From: Hyphomicrobiales bacterium
Lineage (GTDB): Bacteria > Pseudomonadota > Alphaproteobacteria > Rhizobiales > Xanthobacteraceae
Direction of reading: 5' to 3'
DNA length: 41,409 nt
Assembly (NCBI GenBank): GCA_003169835.1
Contig: PNAI01000055.1
Coordinates: 1 to 41,409, forward strand
Numbering within the stretch: the first letter of the stretch is position 1; every line of letters starts with the position of its first letter. The position numbers and the translations under genes were made by a program. Below are positions 15,569-24,251 of the stretch, piece by piece. The notes under the pieces were generated by a model. It had not been told where the DNA came from and did not search any database. It saw only the letters and a program-made list of their open reading frames with translations.

Positions 15569-16635
15569 CAGTGCTCTCCGGTTTTGAAGCGCCGGCGGGT
15601 GGCCTGCACCAGCCCGACAACACCCTTGGGCGCGATGATGACGAAGAAAATGAGCAGCAGGCCGACGATTAGCACACCCCATTCCGAGGAAATGGTCACC
15701 GTCACCCATTGCTGCAGCGTCGCGACAATGAGCGCGCCGACCAGCGGCCCGACCCAGCTTGTCGTCCCGCCGATCATCGGCATTGCAATGGAATTGACCC
15801 CGTAAGACAGACCAAATGCCGTGCCGGGTTCGAGATAACCGATGTAATAGGGAAACGGCGCTCCGGCCATGCCCATGAGCATGCCCGAGATCGTCGTGGC
15901 GATTAGTTTGAGGCGGAGCGTCGGCACGCCGCAGGCCTCGGCCGCCAATTCATCGTCGCGGATGGTGGCGAAGCCATATCCGAGCCGCGAGCGCTCGATC
16001 AGCCGCGCGAGCGTGAGTGCGATGACCGAAAGCAGCATCATGATCAGAAACAGATATTGAATATAGCCGAGCTTGATTCCGGCGAAGGTGAGCTCGGACG
16101 GACGAATGATGTAGGCGCCGCGCGAGCCCCCGACATAGTCCCAGTTGACCACCATCGTTTGCAGCACGACGGCGAGCGCGAGCGTCGCGATGGCAAAGAA
16201 AGCGCCGCGCAATCGTAACGTCAAATAGCCCATGCCCAGTCCAACGATACCGGAGATAAGTCCGCCAAAGACTATGAGGGCAGGTATAGGAAGCGGAAAA
16301 ATCGGACTCAAAAAACTCACGTTAAGGGTAGAGCATGCGCGAAACCCGATTTCGGTAAATGGAATCCAAACGCTGAGGCAGAGCTCGAGCGGCTTTGTCG
16401 GGTCAAACTTGTGCAATGCGACCGAGCAATAGGCGCCGACCGCGAAAAAGGCTGCCGAGCCGAAATTCACATAGCCGCAGTATCCGCCGAGAATGTTCCA
16501 AGCGGTTGCCAGCACGATAAACTGCAGAACCACATAGCCGGCGTAGAAAGTGTAGTCACCGCCTTTCCATAGCGCCACGCCGAAGACAGCCGCGCCGACG
16601 ACCAACGCAATGATGAAAAAAAATGGTGTGCGCAC
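15568..16635 (-). CDS. livM: ABC transporter permease LivM (first system)
   Basis: 355 residues with about ten hydrophobic segments, the LivM-type permease of a branched-chain-family importer. Family landmarks are WNILGGYCGYVNFGSAAFFAVGA near the front, LRLRGAFFAIATLALAVVLQ, RDDELAAEACGVPTLRLKL (the loop that contacts the ATPase), GMLMGMAGAPF, and GGTTSWVGPLVGALI near the end. The start is GTG at 16635, 12 bases after the livH stop. A central loop around residues 90-105 (CLSVWIPFTEIGFRAC) is longer than in many LivM proteins. Its stop overlaps the livG start. Confidence 0.93.
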   Translation of the reverse strand: MRTPFFFIIALVVGAAVFGVALWKGGDYTFYAGYVVLQFIVLATAWNILGGYCGYVNFGSAAFFAVGAYCSVALHKFDPTKPLELCLSVWIPFTEIGFRACSTLNVSFLSPIFPLPIPALIVFGGLISGIVGLGMGYLTLRLRGAFFAIATLALAVVLQTMVVNWDYVGGSRGAYIIRPSELTFAGIKLGYIQYLFLIMMLLSVIALTLARLIERSRLGYGFATIRDDELAAEACGVPTLRLKLIATTISGMLMGMAGAPFPYYIGYLEPGTAFGLSYGVNSIAMPMIGGTTSWVGPLVGALIVATLQQWVTVTISSEWGVLIVGLLLIFFVIIAPKGVVGLVQATRRRFKTGEH

Positions 16636-16647
16636 GAGCCGTCCCGC

Positions 16648-17523
16648 CTAACGTCCCAACAATCCCGCCGGCCGGAAGGCCAGGGTGATGAGCAGGAAAC
16701 CAAACGACACCGCCGGCGCCCAAGACGGGCCGTAGTATGTCGAGGTCATGCTCTCGACGACGCCAATGATCATCGCCGCGATTACCGTGCCGGGCAGACT
16801 TTGCAGTCCGCCGAGCACACAGATCGCGAATACGCGGCCGATATATTCGCGCCCGACCGAAGGTTCCACTGGCTGGATCACGATCAGAAACGCGCCCGCC
16901 ACCGACGCCGTCGCGATTGAGATGGCGAAAGCGATGCGCTTGATGCGGACCGGGTTGACCGCCATCAGCCGCAGCGCCAATTGATCCTGCGACACCGCCA
17001 TGATCGCGCGCCCAAGGAACGTTCGCGTCAGGAACATCTGCAGCAACGCGACCATGAGCAGCGAGAGCAGGCAGGGGACCAGCATGCGCATCGGTATCGC
17101 GAATGTTCCCATCCGATAGGTCGCATCGATGTAGCTGGCCTGGACGTAGCGATAGTCGACGCCGAACACGAGAATGAGGATCACCTCGGTCACAAACAAC
17201 AGGCCGAAGAAGAACGCCAGGCCGCGCAGAGCGTCTTGGCCATGTTGTTCAAACGAGACGTAGTAGATCTGATAGACCACCGAACCCAGCAGGTAGAACG
17301 CCGGCAGCACGATGATGCTGGTCAAAATAGGATCGAGGCCGAAGGTCTGGTTGACGATATAGGCGATATAGGAGCCGAGAATGATGAAAGCCGGGTGAGC
17401 GATATTGACGATATCGAGGATGCCAAAAGAAATGGAAATACCGACCGTGACGGCGGCATAGAAGCCGCCGATCAGCAGCCCGGCGACCAAAGCATTGAGG
17501 AAAAGCGCAACCGAAGGGTCCAT
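16648..17523 (-). CDS. livH: ABC transporter permease LivH (first system)
   Basis: 291 residues, about eight membrane helices, the standard LivH size. Landmarks are NALVAGLLIGGFYAAVTVGISISFGILDIVNIAHPAF at the front (split by helices), the ATPase-contact region RAIMAVSQDQLALRLMAVNPVRIKRIAFAI, and GREYIGRVFAICVLGGLQSLPGTV. It is the first gene of the livHMGF operon on the minus strand. Its promoter must lie in the 316-base spacer upstream. The ribosome site before its ATG is weak (GGACCC). Confidence 0.93.
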   Translation of the reverse strand: MDPSVALFLNALVAGLLIGGFYAAVTVGISISFGILDIVNIAHPAFIILGSYIAYIVNQTFGLDPILTSIIVLPAFYLLGSVVYQIYYVSFEQHGQDALRGLAFFFGLLFVTEVILILVFGVDYRYVQASYIDATYRMGTFAIPMRMLVPCLLSLLMVALLQMFLTRTFLGRAIMAVSQDQLALRLMAVNPVRIKRIAFAISIATASVAGAFLIVIQPVEPSVGREYIGRVFAICVLGGLQSLPGTVIAAMIIGVVESMTSTYYGPSWAPAVSFGFLLITLAFRPAGLLGR

Positions 17524-17839
17524 GAAGGGTCCAAGAAGAGTCTGTCTTATGTGGCCTCAGGAAGGAACTTTCAGCGGATCGGCATATCAGTGGCTTGATC
17601 ACGACCGTTGCAGGCGACAGTGTCGCACCTGCCGCAATCAAGGCCCACGATTTGGCGGTGGTCTTCGCTCGGATGCTGCGCGCATTGCGTCCCCCTCATT
17701 CCCGCTGGCCGATCTCTTTTTGTGAAATCGTGCCAGCCGCGCGGGCGGCAGTGTGCAGGAAGGGCGGCGGCTTGGCTAGTCCTTCTGCGTTCCTGCTGTG
17801 CGCGATCGCAGAGTCCGGATTGGAAACCAGGCAGGCCTA
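17524..17839. other. 316-base spacer without a supported gene
   Basis: This lies between livH and the Tat-exported amidohydrolase, both on the minus strand. It should hold the livH promoter and the end of the amidohydrolase transcript. I find no open frame with family resemblance, no strong hairpin followed by T, and no RNA gene. Short open frames here look random and lack ribosome sites. Confidence 0.5.
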
Positions 17840-18910
17840 TTACACCTTGATCTGCGGGATGAGCCGCATGGCGTTGCCACTCTCGATCGCCCGTACCTGC
17901 CCTGCCGCGAGCCCAAGCGTGCGCAGTCCTGCGATCTGGTCGAGCGGAAAATACGGAAAATCCGTTCCATAGGTCACCTGCGATGCAGGCACGAGCTTGA
18001 GCAGAGCGGCCATCGCTGGGGGCGAGGTTGAGTTGGCGGTGTCGTAATGCAGCCGCTGCAATTCGCCGAAGATGCCCAACGGCGCGAACTCCTTGAGATT
18101 GGGGCGCTGCCCGTAGAATGAATCAATTCGTCCGGCCAACATCGGGATCGTTCCGCCGGCATGGGAGAACAGCCATTTGATATCCCGGTTGCGCGCGAAC
18201 GAACCGCTCAGCAACAGGCTCGTGACGGTGCGCGTGGTGTCATGCGGCACTTCGATCACGGCGGGAAACGTGCCGACGCTCAGCCGCCCGCAGCAGGCAG
18301 CGACCGTTGGATGAACATAGGCGACGGCCTTGCGGCGATTGAGCTCCTCCAGAATCGGTTTGTAGAACGGATCGCCCAGCCACTTGTCGCCGTAGTTGGA
18401 CTGCAGATTGACGCCGTTGGCTTTCAGCGTGTCGAACGCATATTCGATTTCTTTGAGCGTGACATCGACATCGAGCATGGAGAGCGGAGCGAATATCGCG
18501 AAGCGGCCTGGGTAGTCTCTTCGCATGTCCGCTGCAAAATCCTGGGAGATACGCGTCATATTTTTTGCAGCTTCGGGGCCGGTGTCGAACCACACGCCGG
18601 GAATGGACGGAAGAGATAAAACCGCGGTCGTGATGCCATTCTTGTCCATGGCCGCGACGGCCTTTTCGCGCGTCCAGTCGGCCACGCCGGGGAAAGGCGG
18701 AACCTTGCGCTGCTGTTCCCACTCACCGACGGCCTTTTGAAAGGCCGGTGGATAAAAATGATGGTGCGTGTCGATGAGTGCCTGCTTGGCCTGACCGAGC
18801 ACCGCCGGTGCAGGTAGCACCGTCGCAGCACCAATCGCGCCAAGCCCGGCCATGAACTGGCGTCTGGACGAGCGCTGCGTGTCACACACAGGGCAGGCAT
18901 GGAATAGCAT
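17840..18910 (-). CDS. Tat-exported metal-dependent amidohydrolase, ACMSD/resorcylate decarboxylase-like family
   Basis: 356 residues. The N-terminus has CPVC at residues 6-9, then a twin-arginine signal [19 protein letters not shown] and a likely cut near VLGQA. The mature part is an amidohydrolase-2 barrel: DTHHHFYPP with metal ligands His49 and His51, a conserved His in [14 protein letters not shown], and Asp in [10 protein letters not shown]. Relatives hydrolyse lactones or amides or perform non-oxidative decarboxylation of aromatic acids. Which reaction applies is open. The folded, metal-loaded enzyme is predicted to work in the periplasm. The ATG follows GGGAGGAAGCG. It lies downstream of the cupin gene on the same strand (76-base gap). 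Confidence 0.88.
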   Translation of the reverse strand: MLFHACPVCDTQRSSRRQFMAGLGAIGAATVLPAPAVLGQAKQALIDTHHHFYPPAFQKAVGEWEQQRKVPPFPGVADWTREKAVAAMDKNGITTAVLSLPSIPGVWFDTGPEAAKNMTRISQDFAADMRRDYPGRFAIFAPLSMLDVDVTLKEIEYAFDTLKANGVNLQSNYGDKWLGDPFYKPILEELNRRKAVAYVHPTVAACCGRLSVGTFPAVIEVPHDTTRTVTSLLLSGSFARNRDIKWLFSHAGGTIPMLAGRIDSFYGQRPNLKEFAPLGIFGELQRLHYDTANSTSPPAMAALLKLVPASQVTYGTDFPYFPLDQIAGLRTLGLAAGQVRAIESGNAMRLIPQIKV

Positions 18911-18986
18911 CGCTTCCTCCCAGGTTTTTGATGTCCCATCGCTCGAGGCGATTGGATTGCCGTGACCGGACGCTAAAAAATCTTCG

Positions 18987-19433
18987 TCAGGCCGCTTTGA
19001 GCCGCACGCTGTCGGGGATCGACAGCGGCTTGTTGGCGCTGTCGAGGAACTCGATCGTGTTGAAGATCATGTCCTTGTCGCCAAGGTTCGTCAGATCGTG
19101 CACCTTGAACTGGCCGGACCCGTAAGTTTCGTGCCGGGTTTCGCCCGGATAATAGGTGTACTCGACCGTGGTGCCGTCCATCAGGTGCTGGCGGCCGCGG
19201 CCGCCGTTGACCGAGGTCCAGAAATAATTCAGCACGTGGCGGTGGAAGCCGATCCGCTCGCCCGGCTTGAGCCGGATGATCCAGATCCGCACCTTTTCGT
19301 TCTCTGAGAGCAACTGGCTGCCGACGCAGCCGTTGTTCTGCTTGTTTTCACGTTCGAATTCGGCCTTGATCTCGGCCGGCCATTCGGTGCGGTCCTCGTT
19401 CACCGCCTTTTTGTCCATCATGGTAAGAGCCAT
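18987..19433 (-). CDS. Cupin-fold protein
   Basis: 148 residues with one small beta-barrel cupin domain. Segment [23 protein letters not shown] (about 50-72) is the first cupin motif with the metal-type His pair HRH, and [18 protein letters not shown] (about 97-114) is the second. This resembles small cupins near catabolic operons whose ligand is unknown. They may bind a metal and a small acid, or act as dioxygenase-like or sensing proteins. The ATG follows a good GGAGG. It is the likely first gene of a cupin-amidohydrolase unit and is divergent from the flavin monooxygenase, 54 bases away, so both could share regulatory sites. Confidence 0.8.
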   Translation of the reverse strand: MALTMMDKKAVNEDRTEWPAEIKAEFERENKQNNGCVGSQLLSENEKVRIWIIRLKPGERIGFHRHVLNYFWTSVNGGRGRQHLMDGTTVEYTYYPGETRHETYGSGQFKVHDLTNLGDKDMIFNTIEFLDSANKPLSIPDSVRLKAA

Positions 19434-19487
19434 GGCGATCCTCCAAAGTTCATCGCCACATTATAGCGGATTTCTCCGGCGGCAAGA

Positions 19488-20714
19488 ATGGCCAACATGA
19501 CATCAAAGCCGGGCAGGGCCGTGATCGTCGGCGGGTCGCTGAGCGGGCTCCTGGCCGGGCTGCTGCTGCGCCAGAACGGCTGGTCGGTGGATATTTATGA
19601 GCGCGTCGAGAGCGAGCTTGCCGGTCGCGGCGCCGGCATCGTCGCGCAGCCCGAGCTGATCGACTGGCTGCGGCGGCTGGGCATCGATACCGCCGGACTG
19701 GGCGTGGAAATCACCACCCGCAAGATGTACGAGGCCTCCGGCCGCCTCATTCACACCTGCGAATGCCCCCAAGTGCTCACCGCCTGGGAGCGCGTCTATC
19801 GCAAGTTGCATGATGCCTTCCCCCCGACGCTCTATCACCGCGGCAAGGGCATGGCGCGCTTTGCGCAGACCGAAAGATCGGTCACCGTGCATTTCAATGA
19901 TCGCTCGACAGAGGAAGCAGACCTTCTGATCGGCGCCGACGGCATCCGCTCGACGGTACGCCAGCAATGCCTGCCGGACTTGAGCCCGCTTTATGCCGGT
20001 TACGTGGCCTGGCGCGCGCTGATTTCGGAAAGTGATTTTCCGCCCGACATTCACCGCGAGCTTTTCAACTATATGTCGTTCTGCCTCCCGCCCGGCGAGC
20101 AGTTCCTCGGCTATCCGGTAACCGGTGCGGACGAGCACCTGCGCGCGGGCAATCGGCGTTTCAATATTGTCTGGTATCGCCCGGCCGACGAGAAGACAAA
20201 GCTGCCATGGCTGCTGACCGATGAGCGCGGCGTCACGCATCAAATCTCGATCCCGCCGCCGTTGATCCGGCGTGAAGCCATCGCGGAAATGCGCGCCGAT
20301 GCGGAGCGTCTCGTCGCGCCGCAATTACTCGCCGTCGCGCGGCTGATCGGCGACCCGATCCTGCAACCAATTTATGATTTGGAGTCGCCGCGCATGGCCT
20401 TTGGCCGGGTCGCCATCGTCGGCGATGCTGCTTTTGTCGCGCGGCCGCACGTGGCGGCGGGCGTGGCCAAGGCGGCGGATGACGCCGCCGCGTTGGTTGC
20501 AGCGCTCGCGGCCGAGCCGGACGTGCCGGCGGCGCTCAAAAGCTTCGAGGCCGAGCGCCTACCGGTCGGGCGGCGCATCATCGAACGCGCGCGGCACCTC
20601 GGGGCGTATCTGCAAGCCACCCAAACCGCGGAAGAGCGCGCACGTTCGAAACGCCACAGCAACGCACAGGCTGTGCTCAGCGAAACTGCGGTGCTGAATT
20701 TTCTTTACGCCTGA
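19488..20714 (+). CDS. FAD-dependent aromatic monooxygenase, 2,6-dihydroxypyridine 3-monooxygenase-like
   Basis: 408 residues with the three marks of class A flavin monooxygenases: the dinucleotide fold AVIVGGSLSGLLAGLLL (about 11-27), the DG motif LLIGADGIRSTVR (about 145-158), and the GD motif VAIVGDAAFVARPHVAAG (about 306-323). The segments ELAGRGAGIVAQPEL and VARPHVAAGVAKAADDA are, from memory, typical of 2,6-dihydroxypyridine 3-monooxygenase of nicotine breakdown and relatives. Expected reaction: NAD(P)H-dependent ortho-hydroxylation of a phenolic or hydroxypyridine ring. Two start codons (19488, 19497) are possible; neither has a strong ribosome site. Its stop lies 9 bases from that of the convergent ACMSD-like gene. 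Confidence 0.88.
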   Translation: MANMTSKPGRAVIVGGSLSGLLAGLLLRQNGWSVDIYERVESELAGRGAGIVAQPELIDWLRRLGIDTAGLGVEITTRKMYEASGRLIHTCECPQVLTAWERVYRKLHDAFPPTLYHRGKGMARFAQTERSVTVHFNDRSTEEADLLIGADGIRSTVRQQCLPDLSPLYAGYVAWRALISESDFPPDIHRELFNYMSFCLPPGEQFLGYPVTGADEHLRAGNRRFNIVWYRPADEKTKLPWLLTDERGVTHQISIPPPLIRREAIAEMRADAERLVAPQLLAVARLIGDPILQPIYDLESPRMAFGRVAIVGDAAFVARPHVAAGVAKAADDAAALVAALAAEPDVPAALKSFEAERLPVGRRIIERARHLGAYLQATQTAEERARSKRHSNAQAVLSETAVLNFLYA

Positions 20715-20723
20715 ACCGGGCGA

Positions 20724-21788
20724 TCACATCCCCAGCAGCTTCTTCGCATTCCCGCCGACGATCGCCGCCGTGGTCGCGGCGTCAAACCCGCTCGACATCA
20801 CATGCTCGATCGGATCGAAGTCGGCCATGTCGAACGGGTAGTCGGTGCCCATCACCACGTGATCTGCGCCGAAGGTTTTCACCAACGCGGCAAGCTGCTC
20901 ATGCGTGAATACGACCGTGTCGAAGTAGATCTTTTTCAAATAGTGCGTGGGCGGTTTCGGCAACGTCGTGTGGCAGTCCGAGCGCGCACCCCAGGCGTGA
21001 TCGATCCGGCCCGAATACGCTCCGAGATAACCGCCGCCATGCACCGCGAAAATCTTCAAATTCGGATGGCGTTCGAGCACGCCATCGAAGATCAGATAAT
21101 GCAGCGCGATTGTTGTCTCAAGCGGATTTCCGATGACATTGTTGAAATAGAAACGCGAGAAGCGCTTGGCCTCGGTAAATCCGTTGGGATGGATCACGAT
21201 GATCGCGCCTAGCTCCTCGGCTTTTTTCCAGAACGGTGCGAACGCGGGATCGGATAATTCCTTGCCGTTCACATTGGTGAGAATCTGCGCGCCCTTGAAT
21301 TTAAGCGATTTCACCGCACGTTCCAGCTCCTTGGCGGCCTCGTTGCCGTCCGTCATCGGAACGGTGGCAAAGCCGACAAAGCGATCTGGTTTTTTCGCAC
21401 AATATTCCGCGATGCCGTCGTTGATCATCATCGCGGCCTTCACCGCGATGTCGACCGGCACGTTGTAGTAGCACTGCGGCGGCGGCGGCAGTGCGACCTG
21501 CAGATCGATCCCCATGGCATCGAGATCGCGCAGGCGCTGGTCATGTTGGCTGATGCGCGCTCCGATGTCAGCGCCCTGTTTTTGATTGAGCGCCTTGGTG
21601 TCGGCGGACGCAAAGAAGGACAACGGATCGGCGCCGGGCTGGAGATGCGGCGCCACGAACGCGCCCGCCGCCGGCACCGCGACATGCGAATGGAAATCGA
21701 TCGTAATACTCTTGGGCCGGATTTCGCGCCCCGGTTTTGTGCGTTTACGCGCTGCCGTCGGCTCATACTTGTTCCACATGTTCGCCAT
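20724..21788 (-). CDS. Cytoplasmic amidohydrolase-2 family decarboxylase-like protein (ACMSD type)
   Basis: 354 residues without a signal peptide. The metal site of the ACMSD/gamma-resorcylate decarboxylase family is visible: IDFHSHVAVP with His33 and His35, a His in IVIHPNGF, KIFAVHGGGYL, and Asp in MGTDYPFDMADFDP. The segment YFDTVVFTHEQLAALV matches the family as well. Such enzymes remove CO2 from 2-amino-3-carboxymuconate semialdehyde or from hydroxybenzoates, and some are hydrolases. The first 28 residues (rich in Lys and Arg) form an extension of unknown role. It lies just upstream, on the same strand, of an ABC uptake operon's last gene (30 bases beyond livF), and could be transcribed with it. 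Confidence 0.88.
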   Translation of the reverse strand: MANMWNKYEPTAARKRTKPGREIRPKSITIDFHSHVAVPAAGAFVAPHLQPGADPLSFFASADTKALNQKQGADIGARISQHDQRLRDLDAMGIDLQVALPPPPQCYYNVPVDIAVKAAMMINDGIAEYCAKKPDRFVGFATVPMTDGNEAAKELERAVKSLKFKGAQILTNVNGKELSDPAFAPFWKKAEELGAIIVIHPNGFTEAKRFSRFYFNNVIGNPLETTIALHYLIFDGVLERHPNLKIFAVHGGGYLGAYSGRIDHAWGARSDCHTTLPKPPTHYLKKIYFDTVVFTHEQLAALVKTFGADHVVMGTDYPFDMADFDPIEHVMSSGFDAATTAAIVGGNAKKLLGM

Positions 21789-21818
21789 TTGGTGATGATC
21801 CTTGTTGCGAGATTGAAA

Positions 21819-22538
21819 TCAGAAAACGCCGAGATGCTGCGCCACGATGGCGTCGTCGATCTTGATTTGATCGGCGCGCCCGGAAAACGCCACACGGCCG
21901 GTGTTGATGATCACGATATCGTCTGCGAGATCGAGCGTAAGCTTGATGTTCTGCTCGACCAGAACGATCGAAAGCCCTTCGGCCTTCAATTGCGCGATCG
22001 TGCGGCCGACTTCCGCGACGATCTGCGGCGCCAGCCCTTCCGACGGCTCATCCATCAGCAGTACGCGCGGATTGCCCATCAGTGCACGCCCGATCGCCAG
22101 CATTTGTTGCTCGCCGCCGGACAGCGAGCCCGCAACCTGCGCCGTGCGTTCCTTTAATCGCGGAAAAATCTCGAACACGCGCTCGAAGCTCCAACCCCGG
22201 CGCCCGCCCTGCTTGACCGGGAGTGCCGCCACCATCAGGTTTTCTTGCACCGTAAGCGTGCGAAACATGCGCCGGCCTTGTGGTACCAGGCAAATCCCTT
22301 TGCGCGCGATATTTTCCGGCGTAAGCCCCGCGACCGGCTCGCCGAACAGCGCGATCGCGCCGTTGCGCGGTTTCAAAAATCCCATGATCGTGTTCATGCA
22401 CGTGGTCTTGCCCGCACCATTGCGGCCGAGCAGGCCGAGCAGGTGGCCGGGTTGCAACGTAAAGCCGATCTCGTGCAGCACGTGGCTGTCGCCGTAATAC
22501 GAGTCGATGCCGGAAAGCGCTAGCGCTTCAGTCGCCAA
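21819..22538 (-). CDS. livF: ABC transporter ATP-binding protein LivF (second system), TTG start
   Basis: 239 residues if the start is the TTG at 22538, which I prefer. It gives the standard LivF opening (ATEALALSGIDSYYGDSHVL), follows a GGGAG ribosome site, and overlaps the end of livG by 11 bases, just as in the first system. An ATG 96 bases upstream would add 32 residues read from the livG gene in another frame. The nucleotide site is complete: Walker A GRNGAGKTT, signature SLSGGEQQM, Walker B VLLMDEPSEGLAP, and LVEQN. It is the last gene of the binding protein-livHMGF operon. Confidence 0.92.
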   Translation of the reverse strand: MATEALALSGIDSYYGDSHVLHEIGFTLQPGHLLGLLGRNGAGKTTCMNTIMGFLKPRNGAIALFGEPVAGLTPENIARKGICLVPQGRRMFRTLTVQENLMVAALPVKQGGRRGWSFERVFEIFPRLKERTAQVAGSLSGGEQQMLAIGRALMGNPRVLLMDEPSEGLAPQIVAEVGRTIAQLKAEGLSIVLVEQNIKLTLDLADDIVIINTGRVAFSGRADQIKIDDAIVAQHLGVF

Positions 22539-23271
22539 GGTAGATCTCCCGCGTGCGCGGATCGGCCACCACTTCCGTCCGCGTGCCTTCGACGATGACC
22601 TCGCCGTAGTGCAAGACCGTAATGCGCTCGGCAAAGCTCAGCGCGGTATCCATATCGTGTTCGATCATCACGATGGTTACGTCGCGTGGAATCTTGTCGA
22701 GCAGCTCGCGTACGGTCTGCCGTTCTTCCAGCGACAGGCCCGCGAGCGGCTCATCGAGCATCAGCAATTTGGGTTTCTGCGCCAAGGCCATGGCAAGCTC
22801 CAGCCGCCGCCGTTCGCCATAGGAAGTCTCCCCCACAACGCGTTCCGCACCATCGGCAAGCCCCACCTGCGCAAGCGCTTTTTGGGCGTCGGCATAGATG
22901 TGCCGATATCCGGTGAGAAAAGCCCACGGGTTCCAGCGCAAGGCTTCGAGCCCGAGCAGCGCCAGCACCACATTATGGATCAGGGTTTCGCGCGGAAACA
23001 AAGTCAGGATTTGATAGGTGCGCGCGAGGCCGAGATGCACGCGCGCTTGCGTCGACATGCCGGACAATTCCTGCCCGAACAGCTTCACCGATCCGCTGTC
23101 CGGACGCAAATCTCCGGTCACCAGATTGAACATGGTGGTCTTGCCTGCGCCGTTGGGGCCGATGATCAGACGGCGCTCGCCCGGCATCACGCGCAGAGAT
23201 ACGTCCTTGGTCGCGGGCAGGCCGCCGAAATGCTTATTCAGGCCGACGATTTCGAGCGCAGGCGTCGTCAT
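22528..23271 (-). CDS. livG: ABC transporter ATP-binding protein LivG (second system)
   Basis: 247 residues: MTTPALEIVGLNKHFGG, Walker A GPNGAGKTT, a signature region SYGERRRLELAMALA in which the usual LSGGQ is replaced, Walker B LLMLDEPLAGLS, switch His in MIEHDMDTALSFAERITVL, and the LivG-type end TREIYLGD. Its start overlaps the stop of livM by 4 bases. As with the first system, the degenerate signature sits in LivG while LivF is canonical. This asymmetry is common in this transporter family. Confidence 0.94.
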   Translation of the reverse strand: MTTPALEIVGLNKHFGGLPATKDVSLRVMPGERRLIIGPNGAGKTTMFNLVTGDLRPDSGSVKLFGQELSGMSTQARVHLGLARTYQILTLFPRETLIHNVVLALLGLEALRWNPWAFLTGYRHIYADAQKALAQVGLADGAERVVGETSYGERRRLELAMALAQKPKLLMLDEPLAGLSLEERQTVRELLDKIPRDVTIVMIEHDMDTALSFAERITVLHYGEVIVEGTRTEVVADPRTREIYLGD

Positions 23272-24251
23272 TCAGTCGGCTCCGATGAAGTGCGCGCAGG
23301 CGCGGAGTTTTTTCCCCTGCTTTGCAGCCGCTTCCACAATTGCTTACAGCCGGGAACAAGTCCGTAAGGCATGAAAATGATCACCACCACGAAGATGACG
23401 CCGAGCAAAGAGTTCCAGCGTTCGACATATGTGCTGATCACGTTCTTGATGAGCGTGATGATCAGCGCGCCGACGATCGGGCCGGTGAGTGACGTGGCGC
23501 CGCCGAGGATTGCCATCAGCAATATCTCGGCAGATTGCTGAAGGGCGAGCGCATGCGGACTGAGAAATAGATTGTAGTAGACGTAAAGCACGCTGGCGAT
23601 CGAAGCCCAGAAACCGGCCATGACGAATGTGAGCAGCTGAATGAGCCACACGTTGTGCCCAAGCATTCGCATGCGTCGCGGCTGTTCCTTGGTGCCCTTG
23701 AGGCTGGCGCCGAATGGCGAATGCGAAAATCGCCAGAGGAAAAAAAACGCGATCGCGAATACGATCAAGGTGAAATAGTAGAAGTTTTTGGCATCCTGAA
23801 TGTCGAAGCCGAATGGCATCGGCCGGGCGGGAAAAGACATGCCGTTGTCGCCGCCGGTAAGCGCATTCGCCCGGTACGCGATCCCCCATACGATTTGTCC
23901 AATCGCGAGCGTGATCATGATGAATCCGAGGCCAGGCGCTCGTAGCGACAGCACACCGAACACGCCTGCGAACGCGGTCGAGAACAGCACGGCGACCACG
24001 GCGGCGGTCAATTGGTTGTAGCCCGCGGTGACGAGCAGGATGCAGGTATAGCCGGCGACGCCGAGATAGGCGGCGTGCCCAAGCGACACCATGCCGCCGT
24101 AACCGAGCATGAGATTGAGGCTAAGCGCGAACAACGCGTAGATCAGAACTTGGCTCGCCATGTTGATGTAGAAATTGCCGGGGACAATCCATGGCACTGC
24201 CATGAAAACGACGGTCGCGAGCAAAACGGCAATGACGGAACCGCGCGTCAC
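23268..24251 (-). CDS. livM: ABC transporter permease LivM (second system)
   Basis: 327 residues with about nine to ten membrane helices. Landmarks are LSLNLMLGYGGMVSLGHAAYLGVAGY, LRAPGLGFIMITLAIGQIVWGIAYR, the ATPase-contact loop SLKGTKEQPRRMRMLGHNVW, and AILGGATSLTGPIVGALIIT near the end. It overlaps livH upstream and livG downstream by 4 bases each, so the three are translationally coupled. The C-terminus is short and basic. Confidence 0.94.
   Translation of the reverse strand: MTRGSVIAVLLATVVFMAVPWIVPGNFYINMASQVLIYALFALSLNLMLGYGGMVSLGHAAYLGVAGYTCILLVTAGYNQLTAAVVAVLFSTAFAGVFGVLSLRAPGLGFIMITLAIGQIVWGIAYRANALTGGDNGMSFPARPMPFGFDIQDAKNFYYFTLIVFAIAFFFLWRFSHSPFGASLKGTKEQPRRMRMLGHNVWLIQLLTFVMAGFWASIASVLYVYYNLFLSPHALALQQSAEILLMAILGGATSLTGPIVGALIITLIKNVISTYVERWNSLLGVIFVVVIIFMPYGLVPGCKQLWKRLQSRGKNSAPARTSSEPTE

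Noticed and set aside
15100..15700. Longer livG product using the upstream ATG at 15709
   Set aside because: The extra 47 residues overlap livM in another frame and do not look like LivG; the ATG at 15568 gives the standard start and overlaps the livM stop.
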